Source of the DNA: Microvirga soli
GTDB lineage: Bacteria > Pseudomonadota > Alphaproteobacteria > Rhizobiales > Beijerinckiaceae
Direction: 5' to 3'
Assembly (NCBI RefSeq): GCF_016734765.1
Contig: NZ_JAERQE010000011.1
Span: 62,001 to 126,000 of the forward strand
Length of the DNA: 64,000 nucleotides
Shown here: piece by piece, positions 8,645 to 18,061 of the stretch
Layout: each line of letters starts with the position of its first letter
Position numbering within the stretch: the stretch's first letter is position 1
The notes under the pieces: generated by a model
The model's database searches: none
What the model was told of the DNA's origin: nothing
What the model saw: the letters and a program-made list of their open reading frames with translations, nothing else
Translations under genes and position numbers: made by a program

Positions 8645-9523
8645 ATGTTCCACGACGCAACCCCATGCGATCCTCCGGCCGAGGACAGGCTCATTCTTCT
8701 GGGCACGAAGGGTGGGCCACGCCCGAGCCTCCTGCGGTCCAACCCGGCCAATCTGATCCTCTCCAAGGGCTCAGCCTATCTGGTCGACTGCGGCTACGGC
8801 ACCACACGGCAGCTTCTGTTGGCAGGAGTGCAGCCTCATGAACTCGACGCGATCTTCATCACACATCATCACTCCGATCATACGCTGGAGCTCGGGCCAC
8901 TGCTCTACCAAGCCTGGGTCGGAGGTCTGCGCCGACCCATTGACGTGTTTGGACCGCCCCCTCTCGCGACACTGATCAACGGCTTCTTTGCATCTCTCTG
9001 GTTTGAGATCGCCACGCGCATGGAGGATGAAGGACGCTCCAATCCACAGCACCTCGTTCGCATACACGAGATCGATGCACCAAGCGTTGCGCTGGAAACA
9101 GCGAAGATCCGGGTGACGGTCGGCCCGGTCCACCACCCTCCCCTGCGGCATGCATTTGCGTATCGGTTTGATACCCAGCACCGTTCACTTGTCCTGTCCG
9201 GCGATACGGCCATCTGCCCGGAGCTGGTCGCGTTGGCTCGGAAGGCGGATGTGCTGGTGCATGAGGTCATGCGAGTGGAGAGCCTGCCGAGGCTGATCGC
9301 CGGATTGCCGAACGCACCTGCGCTACACGCGCACCTTCTGGCCAGTCACACCACTACGGAGCAGGTCGGCGCTGTTGCGGCCCGGGCCGAGGTTGGAACG
9401 CTGGTGCTGAACCACTTCGTCCCGGGCGACGATCCTGCGATCACTGAGGAGATGTGGCTCGCCGCACCAAGGAGGGTGTTCGAAGGCACTGTGATCGCGG
9501 GCCGCGATTTACTTGCTGTGTAA
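8645..9523 (+). CDS. MBL-fold metallo-hydrolase (RNase Z/arylsulfatase-like)
   Basis: The 292-residue protein carries the metallo-beta-lactamase signature THHHSDHTLELGPLL near residue 78, further histidines in VGPVHHPPLRHAF, the LVLSGDTAICPELVALA segment with its metal-bridging Asp, and a late LNHFVPGD. The layout resembles the RNase Z-like group of MBL hydrolases, here without tRNA-specific elements, so a small-molecule ester or lactone hydrolase is more likely. It follows the TctC-type binding protein and may act on the compound it captures. Confidence 0.85.
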   Translation: MFHDATPCDPPAEDRLILLGTKGGPRPSLLRSNPANLILSKGSAYLVDCGYGTTRQLLLAGVQPHELDAIFITHHHSDHTLELGPLLYQAWVGGLRRPIDVFGPPPLATLINGFFASLWFEIATRMEDEGRSNPQHLVRIHEIDAPSVALETAKIRVTVGPVHHPPLRHAFAYRFDTQHRSLVLSGDTAICPELVALARKADVLVHEVMRVESLPRLIAGLPNAPALHAHLLASHTTTEQVGAVAARAEVGTLVLNHFVPGDDPAITEEMWLAAPRRVFEGTVIAGRDLLAV

Positions 9524-9738
9524 CAGTTGGTCGTCCGCCTTGGGTCAAAAACGTCGCTTAAGCATTACTTAGTAGAGGTCCGCTCACGGCGCCGATGCAG
9601 AAATTCAGACATGGTCCGCCCTGTGCCACACGGCGGCATTGTAGTCTGGTCTTCCATTTCGCAAAGCAAATGAACGACCTTGATCGAGACGGCCTCCAGC
9701 GATCAGGAATGGCCAACGGCGTCGGTTCTTTGCTCAAT
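9524..9738. other. Intergenic stretch flanking an M20 relic
   Basis: No gene is seen here. Part of it may be further degraded sequence downstream of the amidohydrolase relic. Confidence 0.3.
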
Positions 9739-10010
9739 TCACACTGGAAGGGCACGGCCTGCCAACTCGACCCAATAAGACACCCCATAGGGGATGGCCT
9801 CATCGTTGAAGTCAAAGGCTGCGTTGTGGACGGGGCGCTGTCGCCAATGCCGATCAGGATATACGCGCCTAGCACCTGACGCAGGATGAAAGCGAAGTCC
9901 TCGGACCCCATCAGGGGGCTGCAGCATAGGTTTCATTTTCGAGCCAGCGAATAGCCGCTTCAAGCCGGGATCGTGGGTCGGTTGAATTCCAGAGGCTGGG
10001 CTCCATGTCC
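9739..10010 (-). pseudogene. Relic of an M20-family amidohydrolase (C-terminal part)
   Basis: On the minus strand two different frames carry consecutive pieces of the C-terminal end of an M20 aminoacylase/hippurate hydrolase. The piece MGSEDFAFILRQVLGAYILI (from 9911) contains the conserved SEDFA metal/active-site motif; the neighbouring frame then supplies VHNAAFDFNDEAIPYGVSYW and the natural end at 9739. A third frame upstream (LEAAIRWLENETYAAAP) may be the preceding segment. At least one, probably two, frameshifts separate the pieces, and the N-terminal two thirds are absent. It is non-functional. Confidence 0.75.
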
Positions 10011-10241
10011 ATTGGATCATGTTCGGACCTTTGTCGCAGAAACGGTACCTGACCCGCGCCGGGAGCCTTCAAACGGGCTCATAACCTGGCTGGGGAGGTG
10101 CGCCTCATAGGCCCTCCCAGCCGGGCGGACATGCTCTTCCAACACGCATGATTGATCAAGCGCCTCGCCACAGGCGTACCGTACGCCCGTCGCTAAACGG
10201 AGCGACCGTATGGGCACGTCACGAGACCATGTGAGGAACAG

Positions 10242-10823
10242 GTGAAACCTCGCCATAGCAAACTGGCCTCCCTGGCCAGCGACGACGCCTATGCGAAGGC
10301 CTCCGGTCGCAACTCCAAGCCAAAGGAAGCACGCTCGGTCCAAGTCGACGAGGACATGGTCTGGCAGCGACGGACGTGGACTATCCAGCGCCTCGGCTGG
10401 CTGGCCATGGGCGGTCTGGTCCTAACCGCTCTGACCGGGGTTTTCGGGTACGGCCCCGTGAGCTGTCAGCAGGCAACCGACCCGGCTGGCCTCGTGCGGG
10501 TCGAGTATGAGCGCTTCCAGCGCCAAGGATCCGAATTTACCTTGCGAGTGGACGTCGCGCCTCAAGCGACTGCAGACAACGTCGTCCCGCTTCGCGTGAG
10601 CGGCAGCTTCCTCGATGCGGTCGAGGTGAAGGGGATTGCTCCCGAGCCCCGGGAGGCCAGAAGCCTAGGAGCCGATATCGAGTACATGATCCCGGTGGCG
10701 CAGTCGGGCCAGGCGGCCACGATCCGCTTCGCGCTGAAGCTGCGGGAGGTCGGCTCCCACTCGGCCGAGATTGGTCTGAGCGGACGCGAGCCGGCCCGCT
10801 TCACCCAATTCGTCTATCCCTAA
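10242..10823 (+). CDS. Membrane-anchored protein of unknown function
   Basis: The frame begins with GTG at 10242 after a GAGGAACAG ribosome site. It encodes a basic N-terminus (about 45 residues), one membrane helix (LGWLAMGGLVLTALTGVFGY) and an extracytoplasmic beta-rich domain of about 110 residues ending in PARFTQFVYP. Position and spacing (17 bases) suggest an operon with the DUF421 gene downstream. I recognise no family; the C-terminal part looks like a small exported beta domain. Confidence 0.75.
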   Translation: MKPRHSKLASLASDDAYAKASGRNSKPKEARSVQVDEDMVWQRRTWTIQRLGWLAMGGLVLTALTGVFGYGPVSCQQATDPAGLVRVEYERFQRQGSEFTLRVDVAPQATADNVVPLRVSGSFLDAVEVKGIAPEPREARSLGADIEYMIPVAQSGQAATIRFALKLREVGSHSAEIGLSGREPARFTQFVYP

Positions 10824-10840
10824 GCCCTGGAGCCACAATC

Positions 10841-11290
10841 ATGGACTCGGTGCTCAGAGCCGCCTTCATCTATTTCTTTCTACTGATCGTGTTCCGCATC
10901 GCAGGCCGCCGCACGCTGTCCGAGATGACGACGTTCGACTTCGTCCTGCTGCTGATCATCGGCGAGGCGACCGAGCCGGTGCTGCTTGGCGACGATCCGT
11001 CGGTCGTCTATGCAGCCATCGTGATCATCACGCTGTTGTTCATCAACATCGCTATGTCGCTGATTAAAAGCCGCTGGAAGACCATGGAAAAGCTCATGGA
11101 CGGTGTGCCGACGATCATCGTTGAGCATGGTCGTCTCATGCAGGATCGTATGAGCACGGCGCGAGTGAGCCGGGATGACGTCATGGAGGCCGCACGTCGC
11201 ATGCACGGGATCGAGCGGCTGGAGCAGATCAAGTACGCCATCGTCGAGGTCAGCGGCGGCATCACCATTGTGCCCCAAGCGAGCGGTTAG
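10841..11290 (+). CDS. DUF421 (YetF-like) membrane protein
   Basis: The 149-residue protein shows the DUF421 pattern: hydrophobic N-terminal segments with FRIAGRRTLSEMTTFDFVLL and IIGEATEPVLLGDD, then a second membrane segment, and the soluble C-terminal part PTIIVEHGRLMQDRMSTARV with ISRDD-like and IKYAIVEVSGGITIVPQ. Members are small inner-membrane proteins without a settled biochemical role. It is shorter than YetF (about 230 residues) but matches short alphaproteobacterial forms. Probably co-transcribed with the upstream membrane-anchored protein and the small protein at 11340. Confidence 0.85.
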   Translation: MDSVLRAAFIYFFLLIVFRIAGRRTLSEMTTFDFVLLLIIGEATEPVLLGDDPSVVYAAIVIITLLFINIAMSLIKSRWKTMEKLMDGVPTIIVEHGRLMQDRMSTARVSRDDVMEAARRMHGIERLEQIKYAIVEVSGGITIVPQASG

Positions 11291-11339
11291 CACTCGCAGG
11301 ACATGCATTGGCCTCTCCCGCAACCTTGGACAATCTGCC

Positions 11340-11501
11340 ATGAAATCGATGTACAGGATCCTCTATCGCCCGCTGCCACGTGCGCTGCGGAGACGCCCTG
11401 CCACAACCGCGGAGGACATCAGGAAGGCTACGCGATGGCATGCCGGCCTGGCGATCATTGTCGCCGTTCTGGCGTGGGCACTCTATGGATTTTACCATTG
11501 A
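11340..11501 (+). CDS. Small membrane protein, 53 residues
   Basis: An ATG at 11340 opens a frame reading MKSMYRILYRPLPRALRRRP, an acidic-basic linker, then one hydrophobic helix (AGLAIIVAVLAWALYGFYH) at the very C-terminus. The size and tail anchor are typical of small inner-membrane proteins. It follows the DUF421 gene by 49 bases. No family is recognised. Confidence 0.5.
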   Translation: MKSMYRILYRPLPRALRRRPATTAEDIRKATRWHAGLAIIVAVLAWALYGFYH

Positions 11502-11561
11502 CAGGGGTGGACGCGATCCTGTCAGCCGCAATGGACTCGCCCGGCATGTCCGTTCCGACGC

Positions 11562-12044
11562 CTATTCGCCTGTCACCGGAGGCGCACGGCTGTGATCCCG
11601 CCACATCTCGTAGAGATCACCCTCCTCAGGATGGACGGGCAGGTAGGTAACTTTTAGCGACTGGTGTGCCAACGGCTTTGCCAATTCGGCATAAATGGCC
11701 GCCGTGGAAAGTCCACAGGGCTCGCCGTCCTCGTTGGAATAGGCGTAGGTCGCTTCACGAATACCAGTCAGATACATGGCTGAAAGGCACATTGGACAGG
11801 GCTGGCCGCTGGCATAGATCACACAGCCGTCGAGACGCGGGCCGCCGAGCGCCCGGCTTGCGGCACGGATCGCCTGGAGTTCGGCGTGGGTGGTCGGGTC
11901 CTGCGTTGTATGGATCTCGTTGACGCCCGTGGCGACAATGGCACCGTCCTTGACGAGGACCGCTCCAAATGGACGTCCACCCTTGCGCACATTCTCGCGC
12001 GCGAGATCGATGGCTTCACAGAGGAAATTCCGGGCCGTGGACAT
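11562..12044 (-). CDS. Nucleoside/guanine deaminase (CMP/dCMP deaminase fold)
   Basis: The 160-residue protein is a zinc-dependent cytidine-deaminase-fold enzyme: HAELQAIRAA supplies the zinc His and catalytic Glu, and GQPCPMCLSAMYL gives the two zinc cysteines. The N-terminus (GRPFGAVLVKDGAIVATGVN) is typical of the guanine deaminase/TadA-like group. Length and motifs favour a free-base or nucleoside deaminase over tRNA TadA. An AGGAGGAA ribosome site precedes the ATG. It lies just downstream of the ankyrin gene on the same strand. Confidence 0.85.
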   Translation of the reverse strand: MSTARNFLCEAIDLARENVRKGGRPFGAVLVKDGAIVATGVNEIHTTQDPTTHAELQAIRAASRALGGPRLDGCVIYASGQPCPMCLSAMYLTGIREATYAYSNEDGEPCGLSTAAIYAELAKPLAHQSLKVTYLPVHPEEGDLYEMWRDHSRAPPVTGE

Positions 12045-12068
12045 GTCGTTCCTCCTCTCCTGGCGCGA

Positions 12069-12749
12069 TCAGCGGGCGCCAGCCGCCGTCAGGAGCTGCT
12101 CGATCCCGCGATAGCCCCGCTGGCGCGCATGCTGCAGCGGCGTGACCCCGTCACGGTCGGCGAGGTTGGCGTTCGCTCCCGCGTCGAGCAGCAGGTGAAC
12201 AATTTCAGCATGCCGCGGCCCGCCGTCCCCGAGGATGATCGCCTCCAGCAACGCGGTCCAGCCCAGCTTGTTCACGTGGTCGACATCCACACCAGCTTCA
12301 ATCAAGGTGCGCACCGTCTCCACGTGCCCGCGCTCGGCAGCGGGGATGAGCGCCGTGCCGCCATAGCGGTTCGTGCTCCTGAGATCGGCGCCATGGGCCA
12401 GCGTGAGGCGGAGGATCTCAAGGTAACCTCTGGCCCCGGCGAGCAGATAGGGACTGTCGTTGATCTCGTCCTTCGCGTTCACGTCGGAGCCGATCTCGAT
12501 CAGGGCTCGTGCGGTCGCGACATGGTTGTTCTGGACCGCTGCCATGAGGGCCGTGCGCTGGCGGCTGTCACGCGCGTCAATGCTCGCCCCTTCACCCAGG
12601 CCCCGCCTGACGCCGTCGGTATCCCCCTGCTCCGCGGCGGCGATGAGTTGGCGGTCGAGCGGCGAAGGGGAGCTGGTCGAACCAAGACCCGTGAGTGTGC
12701 TCATCAGCAAGGCTCCCAATACCATGACAGGAAACAACAGTCTCATCAT
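12069..12749 (-). CDS. Exported ankyrin-repeat protein
   Basis: The protein (about 226 residues from the Met at 12749) starts with a signal-peptide-like stretch (MMRLLFPVMVLGALLMSTLT) and then has about five ankyrin repeats, for example RQRTALMAAVQNNHVATARA, the repeat around YLEILRLTLAHGADL, GTALIPAAERGHVETVRTLI and DGVTPLQHARQRGYRGIEQL. Ankyrin repeats make protein contacts; the export signal places it in the periplasm or outside the cell. A longer in-frame start at 12854 would bury the signal and is less likely. Confidence 0.85.
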   Translation of the reverse strand: MMRLLFPVMVLGALLMSTLTGLGSTSSPSPLDRQLIAAAEQGDTDGVRRGLGEGASIDARDSRQRTALMAAVQNNHVATARALIEIGSDVNAKDEINDSPYLLAGARGYLEILRLTLAHGADLRSTNRYGGTALIPAAERGHVETVRTLIEAGVDVDHVNKLGWTALLEAIILGDGGPRHAEIVHLLLDAGANANLADRDGVTPLQHARQRGYRGIEQLLTAAGAR

Positions 12750-12857
12750 CGTGCCATCCACAACATCGGTCAGGCCCTTCCCGGTCCGGGATATTGGCCC
12801 GCCATGCAATTTGGGAAGAGCACGCACGGTGCGAAGGGCGATTGATCGTGGCATTCC

Positions 12858-13667
12858 TTACCGAACTCTGGAGTGGCCGAGTAGATCCGAGGCGGTCTGG
12901 ACCGGAATGTCCAGCATCGCCTTCTCGGCGGGCGTGAGATGCCGGACGGCGCCCCTCGGGAGATCGCCCAGCCGCACTCCGCCCACATCGATCCGCACGA
13001 GGCGGAGCACCTCCGCATCGACGGCGTCGAGCAGGCGTCGGATCTGGCGGTTCCTGCCCTCGCTGAGAACAATTTCGAGCCATGCGTTGCGTGCTCCGGC
13101 ACGGAGCAGGCTGGCCGATTTCGCGACGAGGCGCTCGCCGTCGAGCACCATGCCGGCCTGGAGGCGTTCCAGCATTGCCTCATCCGGCATGCGGTCGATT
13201 TGGACGTGGTAGACCTTCTCGACGTTCGACGCGGGATCCAGCACACGCTGCGCCCAGCGCGTGTCGTTGGTCAGGAGCAGCAGGCCCTCGCTCGCCTTGT
13301 CGAGGCGTCCCACGGGCGCAACGAACGGGAGGTCGAGCCCTTCTAGGCAGCCGTAGACCGTCGCACGCTCGTGCGGATCGTCGCGGGTTGTGACCAGGCC
13401 GCGTGGCTTGTTGAGCATCAGGTACACCTTGCACTCGGCTACGACCGGTTGGCCATCAACAGTGATGCGAGCGCGTCCTGGATCAACGCGGGCCGCCACG
13501 TTGCGGACGACCCGGCCGTCGACACGCACGCGACCCTCCAAGATCAGGACCTCGGCCTGCGTGCGGGAGCAGAACCCGAGCTTCGACAGGGCGCGCGGCA
13601 GGTTCACCACGGCGCCGTTTTGACGCCGGGGCCCACCCGCGCCCCGCAATCGGGGCGGTGGTTTCAT
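12858..13667 (-). CDS. rRNA pseudouridine synthase (RsuA/RluB/RluE family)
   Basis: The 269-residue enzyme isomerises uridine to pseudouridine in rRNA. It has an N-terminal S4 RNA-binding domain ([30 protein letters not shown]) and the catalytic domain with the essential Asp in [18 protein letters not shown], plus the [16 protein letters not shown] motif near residue 215. The start is taken at MKPPPRLRG (13667), leaving a short basic tail before the S4 domain. The exact target position in rRNA cannot be read. Confidence 0.9.
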   Translation of the reverse strand: MKPPPRLRGAGGPRRQNGAVVNLPRALSKLGFCSRTQAEVLILEGRVRVDGRVVRNVAARVDPGRARITVDGQPVVAECKVYLMLNKPRGLVTTRDDPHERATVYGCLEGLDLPFVAPVGRLDKASEGLLLLTNDTRWAQRVLDPASNVEKVYHVQIDRMPDEAMLERLQAGMVLDGERLVAKSASLLRAGARNAWLEIVLSEGRNRQIRRLLDAVDAEVLRLVRIDVGGVRLGDLPRGAVRHLTPAEKAMLDIPVQTASDLLGHSRVR

Positions 13668-13686
13668 GATCGTGTCGGTCCGGACG

Positions 13687-14949
13687 TCAGCTCGTGAAGA
13701 ACTGCTGCGTGCCGTGCGCCTCGATGGCGCCCGCAAGCCGCGAGAGCGCATGCACGTAAGCGGCGCTGCGCAAGGTGATGCCCTTGTCCCGGGCGAGCGC
13801 CCAGATGGCGTCCCCTTCCCGCTCCATCATCGACTTCAGCCGCGCATGCACATCCTCGACCGGCCAGTAGTAGCCCTGCCGGTTCTGCACCCATTCAAAG
13901 TACGAGACGGTGACTCCCCCCGCGTTCGCCAGGATGTCCGGCAGAACGACGATGTTCTTGGCCGCCAGGATCTCGTCGGCCTCAGGGGTGATCGGGCCAT
14001 TGGCGAGTTCGAGCACGACGCGAGCCTTGACGCCCGAGGCATTGCCCTCGTGGATCATGTCCTCCAAGGCGGCCGGGACGAGCAGGTTGCAGTCCACCGA
14101 AACGAGCTCGTCGGCAGGAAGAGCGGAGATGCCATCAGCCCCGGCGAGGCTTGTGACACTCCCTTGGGCCTTGGCTGCGAGCAGCTTGACGATGTCGAGG
14201 CCGGCCGGGCAATGGATCGCGCCCTTCGAGTCGGAGACCGCCACGATCTTGTAGCCGTCGGCTGCCAGAAGCCGCGCGATGTGCTGGCCGGCATTGCCGA
14301 AGCCCTGGATCGCCACCCGCGACCCCGGCTCCAATCCAAGCTGCCGGGCGAGGCGCTGGACGAGATAGTAGCCGCCACCGGCGGTCGCGTCGTCACGCCC
14401 GAGGGAGCCACCGAGCGCAATGGGCTTGCCCGTGATCACGGCTGGCGTTGCCTCTCCCACGATAGAGGCGTACTCGTCGGCCATCCAGCCCATGATCATC
14501 GAATTGGTGTAGACGTCGGGCGCCGGGATGTCCCGGTCAGGCCCGATGATCTTGGCGAAGGCCTGAACGTAGGCGCGCGACAGGCGCTCCAGTTCGGCTT
14601 TCGAGAGGGTGTGGGGATCGACCTGCACGGCACCTTTGCCGCCGCCATACGGCAGGTTCATCACGGCACATTTGAAGGTCATCCAGAAAGCGAGCGTCTC
14701 CACCTCCTCCATGGTCGAAGCGGGGTGGAAGCGGATGCCGCCCTTGGTCGGCCCGCGGGTGTCGTCATAGCGACAGCGCCAGGCCATGAAGGATTTGCGC
14801 GAGCCGTCGTCCATGCGGATCATCAGACGGACCTTCGTGGTCTCACGCGGGTACTTCAACTTTTCGAGAACGTCCGCGTCGAGGGCGAGGTGCCGGGCTG
14901 CTTCGTCGAGGCGTGTCAGGGCCTGGTCGAGCATGGAGGCTGCATGCAA
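13687..14949 (-). CDS. Glu/Leu/Phe/Val-type amino acid dehydrogenase
   Basis: The 420-residue cytoplasmic enzyme matches NAD(P)-dependent glutamate dehydrogenase: substrate-binding residues in [20 protein letters not shown] and [16 protein letters not shown], the catalytic Asp region [11 protein letters not shown], a Rossmann segment [18 protein letters not shown], and the late [14 protein letters not shown] and [18 protein letters not shown] motifs. It reversibly deaminates glutamate to 2-oxoglutarate; the exact amino acid is not proven by sequence. The start is a TTG at 14949, spaced well after an AGGAG site; an ATG at 14934 is the alternative. Confidence 0.9.
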   Translation of the reverse strand: MHAASMLDQALTRLDEAARHLALDADVLEKLKYPRETTKVRLMIRMDDGSRKSFMAWRCRYDDTRGPTKGGIRFHPASTMEEVETLAFWMTFKCAVMNLPYGGGKGAVQVDPHTLSKAELERLSRAYVQAFAKIIGPDRDIPAPDVYTNSMIMGWMADEYASIVGEATPAVITGKPIALGGSLGRDDATAGGGYYLVQRLARQLGLEPGSRVAIQGFGNAGQHIARLLAADGYKIVAVSDSKGAIHCPAGLDIVKLLAAKAQGSVTSLAGADGISALPADELVSVDCNLLVPAALEDMIHEGNASGVKARVVLELANGPITPEADEILAAKNIVVLPDILANAGGVTVSYFEWVQNRQGYYWPVEDVHARLKSMMEREGDAIWALARDKGITLRSAAYVHALSRLAGAIEAHGTQQFFTS

Positions 14950-15416
14950 TTGATCTCACTCCTGTGTGTTGGTTTCGTTGTGCGCAGGTTGTCGCTGGGG
15001 AGCTTAATGGCGGCTTCCGCTCCGGAGCGCAAGATTTCGGGGATCACTGCGTCGATCCGGAGTAGGCTGGGTGCTGCCGCTAGCCGCGCCGGGCCCGTAC
15101 TCCCTGCGCACGAGCGCCTGCGTCAACCGAGAGCTTGCATTCCCCGGCGTCGGGCGTATCTTGAGAGTGTCATGATGAAGCTCGTGAGAAATCTTCGCCT
15201 CTTTGCGCACGCGGGCTGCCTCAAAGCAGGCACGTAAGCCCCAGGAGCCGGCTTGACCCGCTGTGGTCGCCGGCGCTCCGGGGCACCAAATCTCCCTCAC
15301 ACAATCTTTGAGCTGTCGCATGCGCCGTTCAGGCGTGTGTCGGCCCGTCACGTCCGTCCGCCCTGCGGGAACGCGTGCCTGCGTGTCCGGCAGTTGACCG
15401 TCTTGAGGAGGCTTTC
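14950..15416. other. Intergenic stretch, no gene seen
   Basis: The 467-bp region between the dehydrogenase and the first Rnk-like gene, which are divergent, holds no convincing reading frame. It must contain both promoters. Confidence 0.4.
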
Positions 15417-15863
15417 ATGAGCAAGCAGCAACAGCTCCCCCCAATCACCCTCGCAGCCAACGACTACAACCGCCTGCTGTTCACCGCGATGATCCAGCAG
15501 AAAGACAAACGCATGGCATCCGACTTCCTGCTCACGGAGTTGCGTCGCGCGCACGTCTGTCATCCGGCGGCGCTGCCGGAGGACGTCGTCTCGACGAACT
15601 GCCGCGTGATCTTTCGCATCGACGATGAGCCGAAGTCGCGGGCGCATCTGCTCGTCCATCCCGAAGACCTGATCTGGCCCGGCGCCGAGATCTCCGTGAC
15701 CACACCGTTGGGGACGGCGCTCCTGGGCCTACGCGTTGGCGACCGCATGTCGTTCGTGGACAATGGCGCGCTCCATGAGGTGTTCGTGGAAGGCATCGGC
15801 CTTCGCTTCCTGGACGACGGCACGACGGTCACGCGCATCCCCGGCAGCATCACGTGGGCCTGA
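15417..15863 (+). CDS. Rnk/GreA-C-terminal-domain protein, copy 1
   Basis: The 148-residue protein resembles the nucleoside diphosphate kinase regulator Rnk: an N-terminal helical segment opening with PPITLAANDYNRLL and the GreA/GreB C-terminal domain, with PGAEISVTTPLGTALLGLRV and GDRMSFVDNGALHEVFVEGI. Rnk-type proteins bind RNA polymerase in the manner of Gre factors but lack cleavage activity. An AGGAGG site precedes the ATG. It starts a pair with the second copy 17 bases downstream; a third copy lies on the opposite strand at 16767. Confidence 0.85.
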   Translation: MSKQQQLPPITLAANDYNRLLFTAMIQQKDKRMASDFLLTELRRAHVCHPAALPEDVVSTNCRVIFRIDDEPKSRAHLLVHPEDLIWPGAEISVTTPLGTALLGLRVGDRMSFVDNGALHEVFVEGIGLRFLDDGTTVTRIPGSITWA

Positions 15864-15880
15864 GGCGAGTCGAGGACACG

Positions 15881-16318
15881 ATGATCAAGCAAGAGTCACT
15901 TCCACCCGTGACGATCTCGACGGGCGACTACGACCGGCTCGCCTTTCTCGCATCGTTCGGCCTGACCTTCCAGCAGGACCGCCCGGCAGCGGCGATGCTC
16001 GCCAATGAGCTGCTCCGGGCAACGGTGGTGACGCCATGTGCTATTCCGCCATTCGTGGCCACGATGAACTCGCGGCTGGAGTTCCGGGATGACGCCACTT
16101 GGGATGTCCGCTGCGCAACACTGGTCTATCCCGAGGAGGAAGACGGCGAGGCGGACCGGGTCTCTGTGCTGTCGCCGGAAGGCGCGGCGCTGATCGGCCT
16201 GAGCGAAGGCCAGTCAATCACGTGGCGGACACCCAAGGGATGGCGCAGCCTGACGCTGCTGCGCGTCCTCCATCAGCCGCATGGACGCTTCGTCGAGCCA
16301 TGGCGGGAACTGTCATAA
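15881..16318 (+). CDS. Rnk/GreA-C-terminal-domain protein, copy 2
   Basis: The 145-residue paralogue has the same plan: PPVTISTGDYDRLAFLASFG, a LANELLRATVV helix end, and the GreA-C-like part ADRVSVLSPEGAALIGLSEG followed by QSITWRTPKGW. It differs from copy 1 over most positions, so the duplication is old. The ATG at 15881 is preferred because the family starts close to the PPVTIS motif. Likely co-transcribed with copy 1 and presumed to modulate RNA polymerase. Confidence 0.8.
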   Translation: MIKQESLPPVTISTGDYDRLAFLASFGLTFQQDRPAAAMLANELLRATVVTPCAIPPFVATMNSRLEFRDDATWDVRCATLVYPEEEDGEADRVSVLSPEGAALIGLSEGQSITWRTPKGWRSLTLLRVLHQPHGRFVEPWRELS

Positions 16319-16381
16319 AGCCCTTCCAAGCAGCATCGCCAGAGCTGCTTGGATCGTTTAGCCTATGGATGGAGGCCTGAA

Positions 16382-16498
16382 ATGATGAGCCAAGTGCTTT
16401 CGTCCATCGTGCTCATCCTGGGTTGCTTCCTTGCCTACCAGGCGGCCGTTCGCTCAGGAGCCCCGCAGCACCCAGACCATCACAATGCTCGGGAGTGA
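16382..16498 (+). CDS. Possible small membrane peptide, 38 residues
   Basis: A double ATG at 16382 opens a short frame with one hydrophobic segment (SQVLSSIVLILGCFLAYQAA) and a His-rich tail (PQHPDHHNARE). It follows Rnk copy 2 by about 60 bases. The composition suggests a real single-span peptide but there is no independent support. Confidence 0.3.
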   Translation: MMSQVLSSIVLILGCFLAYQAAVRSGAPQHPDHHNARE

Positions 16499-16766
16499 AT
16501 GTTCAAGGGTTCGCTCAGAACCACATCACCATCGTCGGCATGACGGGCCAGGTGCTTCGGGCTGGCGACGCTTGGAACGGTGGCTGGCCTTCGTGCTGAT
16601 CGGGCGATGCGGCTTGCGTCATTGCACGTGCGATAGCGCCGATACAGTTGGTTTCGGCCATTCAGTTCTCGATTGGCAGCAATTCTGTCGATTGCAGCAA
16701 TGAGGCCGCGCGGCCGGCGAAGGCCGCGTGGCGTGCTGTTCATGCGGCGTGCCGCGGCATGCGCGC

Positions 16767-17192
16767 TTAGGCGGGCTGGCCCTCCGTAACCGCAGGCTCG
16801 CGCACCTGCAGCACTGTCAACCGCTTCGACTCCCCGGTACGGGTTGTCCAATCAATCGACTTGCCGACGGGAAGACCGATCAGGGCGGTTCCGATGGGCG
16901 TCAGCACCGAGATCCTTCCCTTCGAGATGTCGGCCTCCTGCGGGTAGACGAGGATCACCGTCTGCACCCGCCCCGTCATGTCGTCGCGGAAGTCAACCTC
17001 GCAGCCCATGCAGACGGTGTCGCCGGGATGGCGGCCCGCGGCAAGGACATGCGCGCGGTCGAGCTCGTCCGCAAGTTCGGCTGCGACCTCGGGCATGGTG
17101 TTCGCGGCCGCATTGGCGAGCACCGAGAGCTTCTCGTGGTCGGTGGCGGTCAGGATGATGCGGGGCTTGGCACCGCCAGCTTTCTTGGTCAT
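16767..17192 (-). CDS. Rnk/GreA-C-terminal-domain protein, copy 3
   Basis: The 141-residue protein keeps the Rnk layout: PRIILTATDHEKLSVLANAA, the ELADELDRAHVL helix, and the GreA-C domain KGRISVLTPIGTALIGLPVG then KSIDWTTRTGESKRLTVLQV. It is closest in the C-terminal part to copies 1 and 2 but is transcribed toward them. The Met at 17192 is favoured, since the upstream in-frame residues are Arg-rich. Three such genes within 1.8 kb is unusual. Confidence 0.85.
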   Translation of the reverse strand: MTKKAGGAKPRIILTATDHEKLSVLANAAANTMPEVAAELADELDRAHVLAAGRHPGDTVCMGCEVDFRDDMTGRVQTVILVYPQEADISKGRISVLTPIGTALIGLPVGKSIDWTTRTGESKRLTVLQVREPAVTEGQPA

Positions 17193-17229
17193 GGGATGTC
17201 TCCTATTCTGTTGGACGCGACGGCAGGAT

Positions 17230-17397
17230 TCAGGCTGCCGACGGGCCGGGATCATTGTCGTCGCCAGGTGTTGGCGGGCTTGGGGCCCGCTCCGTAGCGG
17301 GGCGCCGCCGAGGCATCAGCCGGACGACCTTGCCATCCGGCTGCTCCGTATCCTGCGGCGCGGGCTTGGATGACGGTTCGTTCGGGGACTGACCCAT
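17230..17397 (-). CDS. Small basic/acidic-tailed hypothetical protein
   Basis: A 55-residue reading from MGQSPNEPSSKPAPQ contains DGKVVRLMPRRRPA and an acidic-Pro C-terminus (GDDNDPGPSAA). The frame is open upstream to 17589, which would give 119 residues, and I cannot decide the start with certainty. It lies 37 bases upstream of Rnk copy 3 on the same strand and may be co-transcribed with it. Low complexity suggests an unstructured protein; function unknown. Confidence 0.45.
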   Translation of the reverse strand: MGQSPNEPSSKPAPQDTEQPDGKVVRLMPRRRPATERAPSPPTPGDDNDPGPSAA

Positions 17398-18061
17398 GGC
17401 ACGGTCTCCTCTGCTTTCTGCATTTCTCTGGGCAAGTGCTGACCTGAGCACCTCTGCCAGGAATTCGGCTGTGGGACGTTCGAACGCGGGACGCGCTGCG
17501 TCCATTGGCAGGCTGCGCCACTGGCCTGCAGCTTGCATGGGCTTTGGCGCCGCGAAGCGGAACACGAGGTTGAAGAATTGTTGAAGCATACCGCCACACC
17601 GGATGCGCCAGCACCCGGCCTCACAAGATGTCCGAAGGTTTAAGGATCTTGCGCTCCCCCGAACTCGGGGTGCGGATGCACGTCGAGCTCGGGGCTACTT
17701 GCCCGCGATGAGGTTGCCTGCCCGATGCAGGCCGCGACGGTATTGTGCGATGCTCAACATGATGCCTCGATGCTGGTACACATCGTCCCGTTTGTCAAAT
17801 CGCCGAAGCGCGGCGTGATGGGATGTCCGGTTTATGGTGACGCAAGCTCGAAATACAAGCGGCCGTTATCCTTGAAACCGTGGAGATGGCCACCTCACCG
17901 GATTGGCACGCCCAGGTCCGCGGCGGCCCTCCTCACCGTCGCCGCGATCCTGCTGGACCTGTTCGACCTGCTCGGCAGCGCCTACCGGCTGGCGAAGATC
18001 TGGCGGGCTTGTACAGGCGCGGTTCAGGCTCCTTGGCCTAAACACCCGCAATCGCTGACGA
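17398..18061. other. Mostly empty intergenic stretch
   Basis: Apart from a possible 5' extension of the small gene on the left, no frame in these about 660 bases has protein-like composition or a recognisable motif. Confidence 0.35.

Noticed and set aside
13666-15237. Forward open frame of 523 codons
   Set aside because: It runs antisense to the glutamate-type dehydrogenase and has no domain; high GC makes long shadow frames common.
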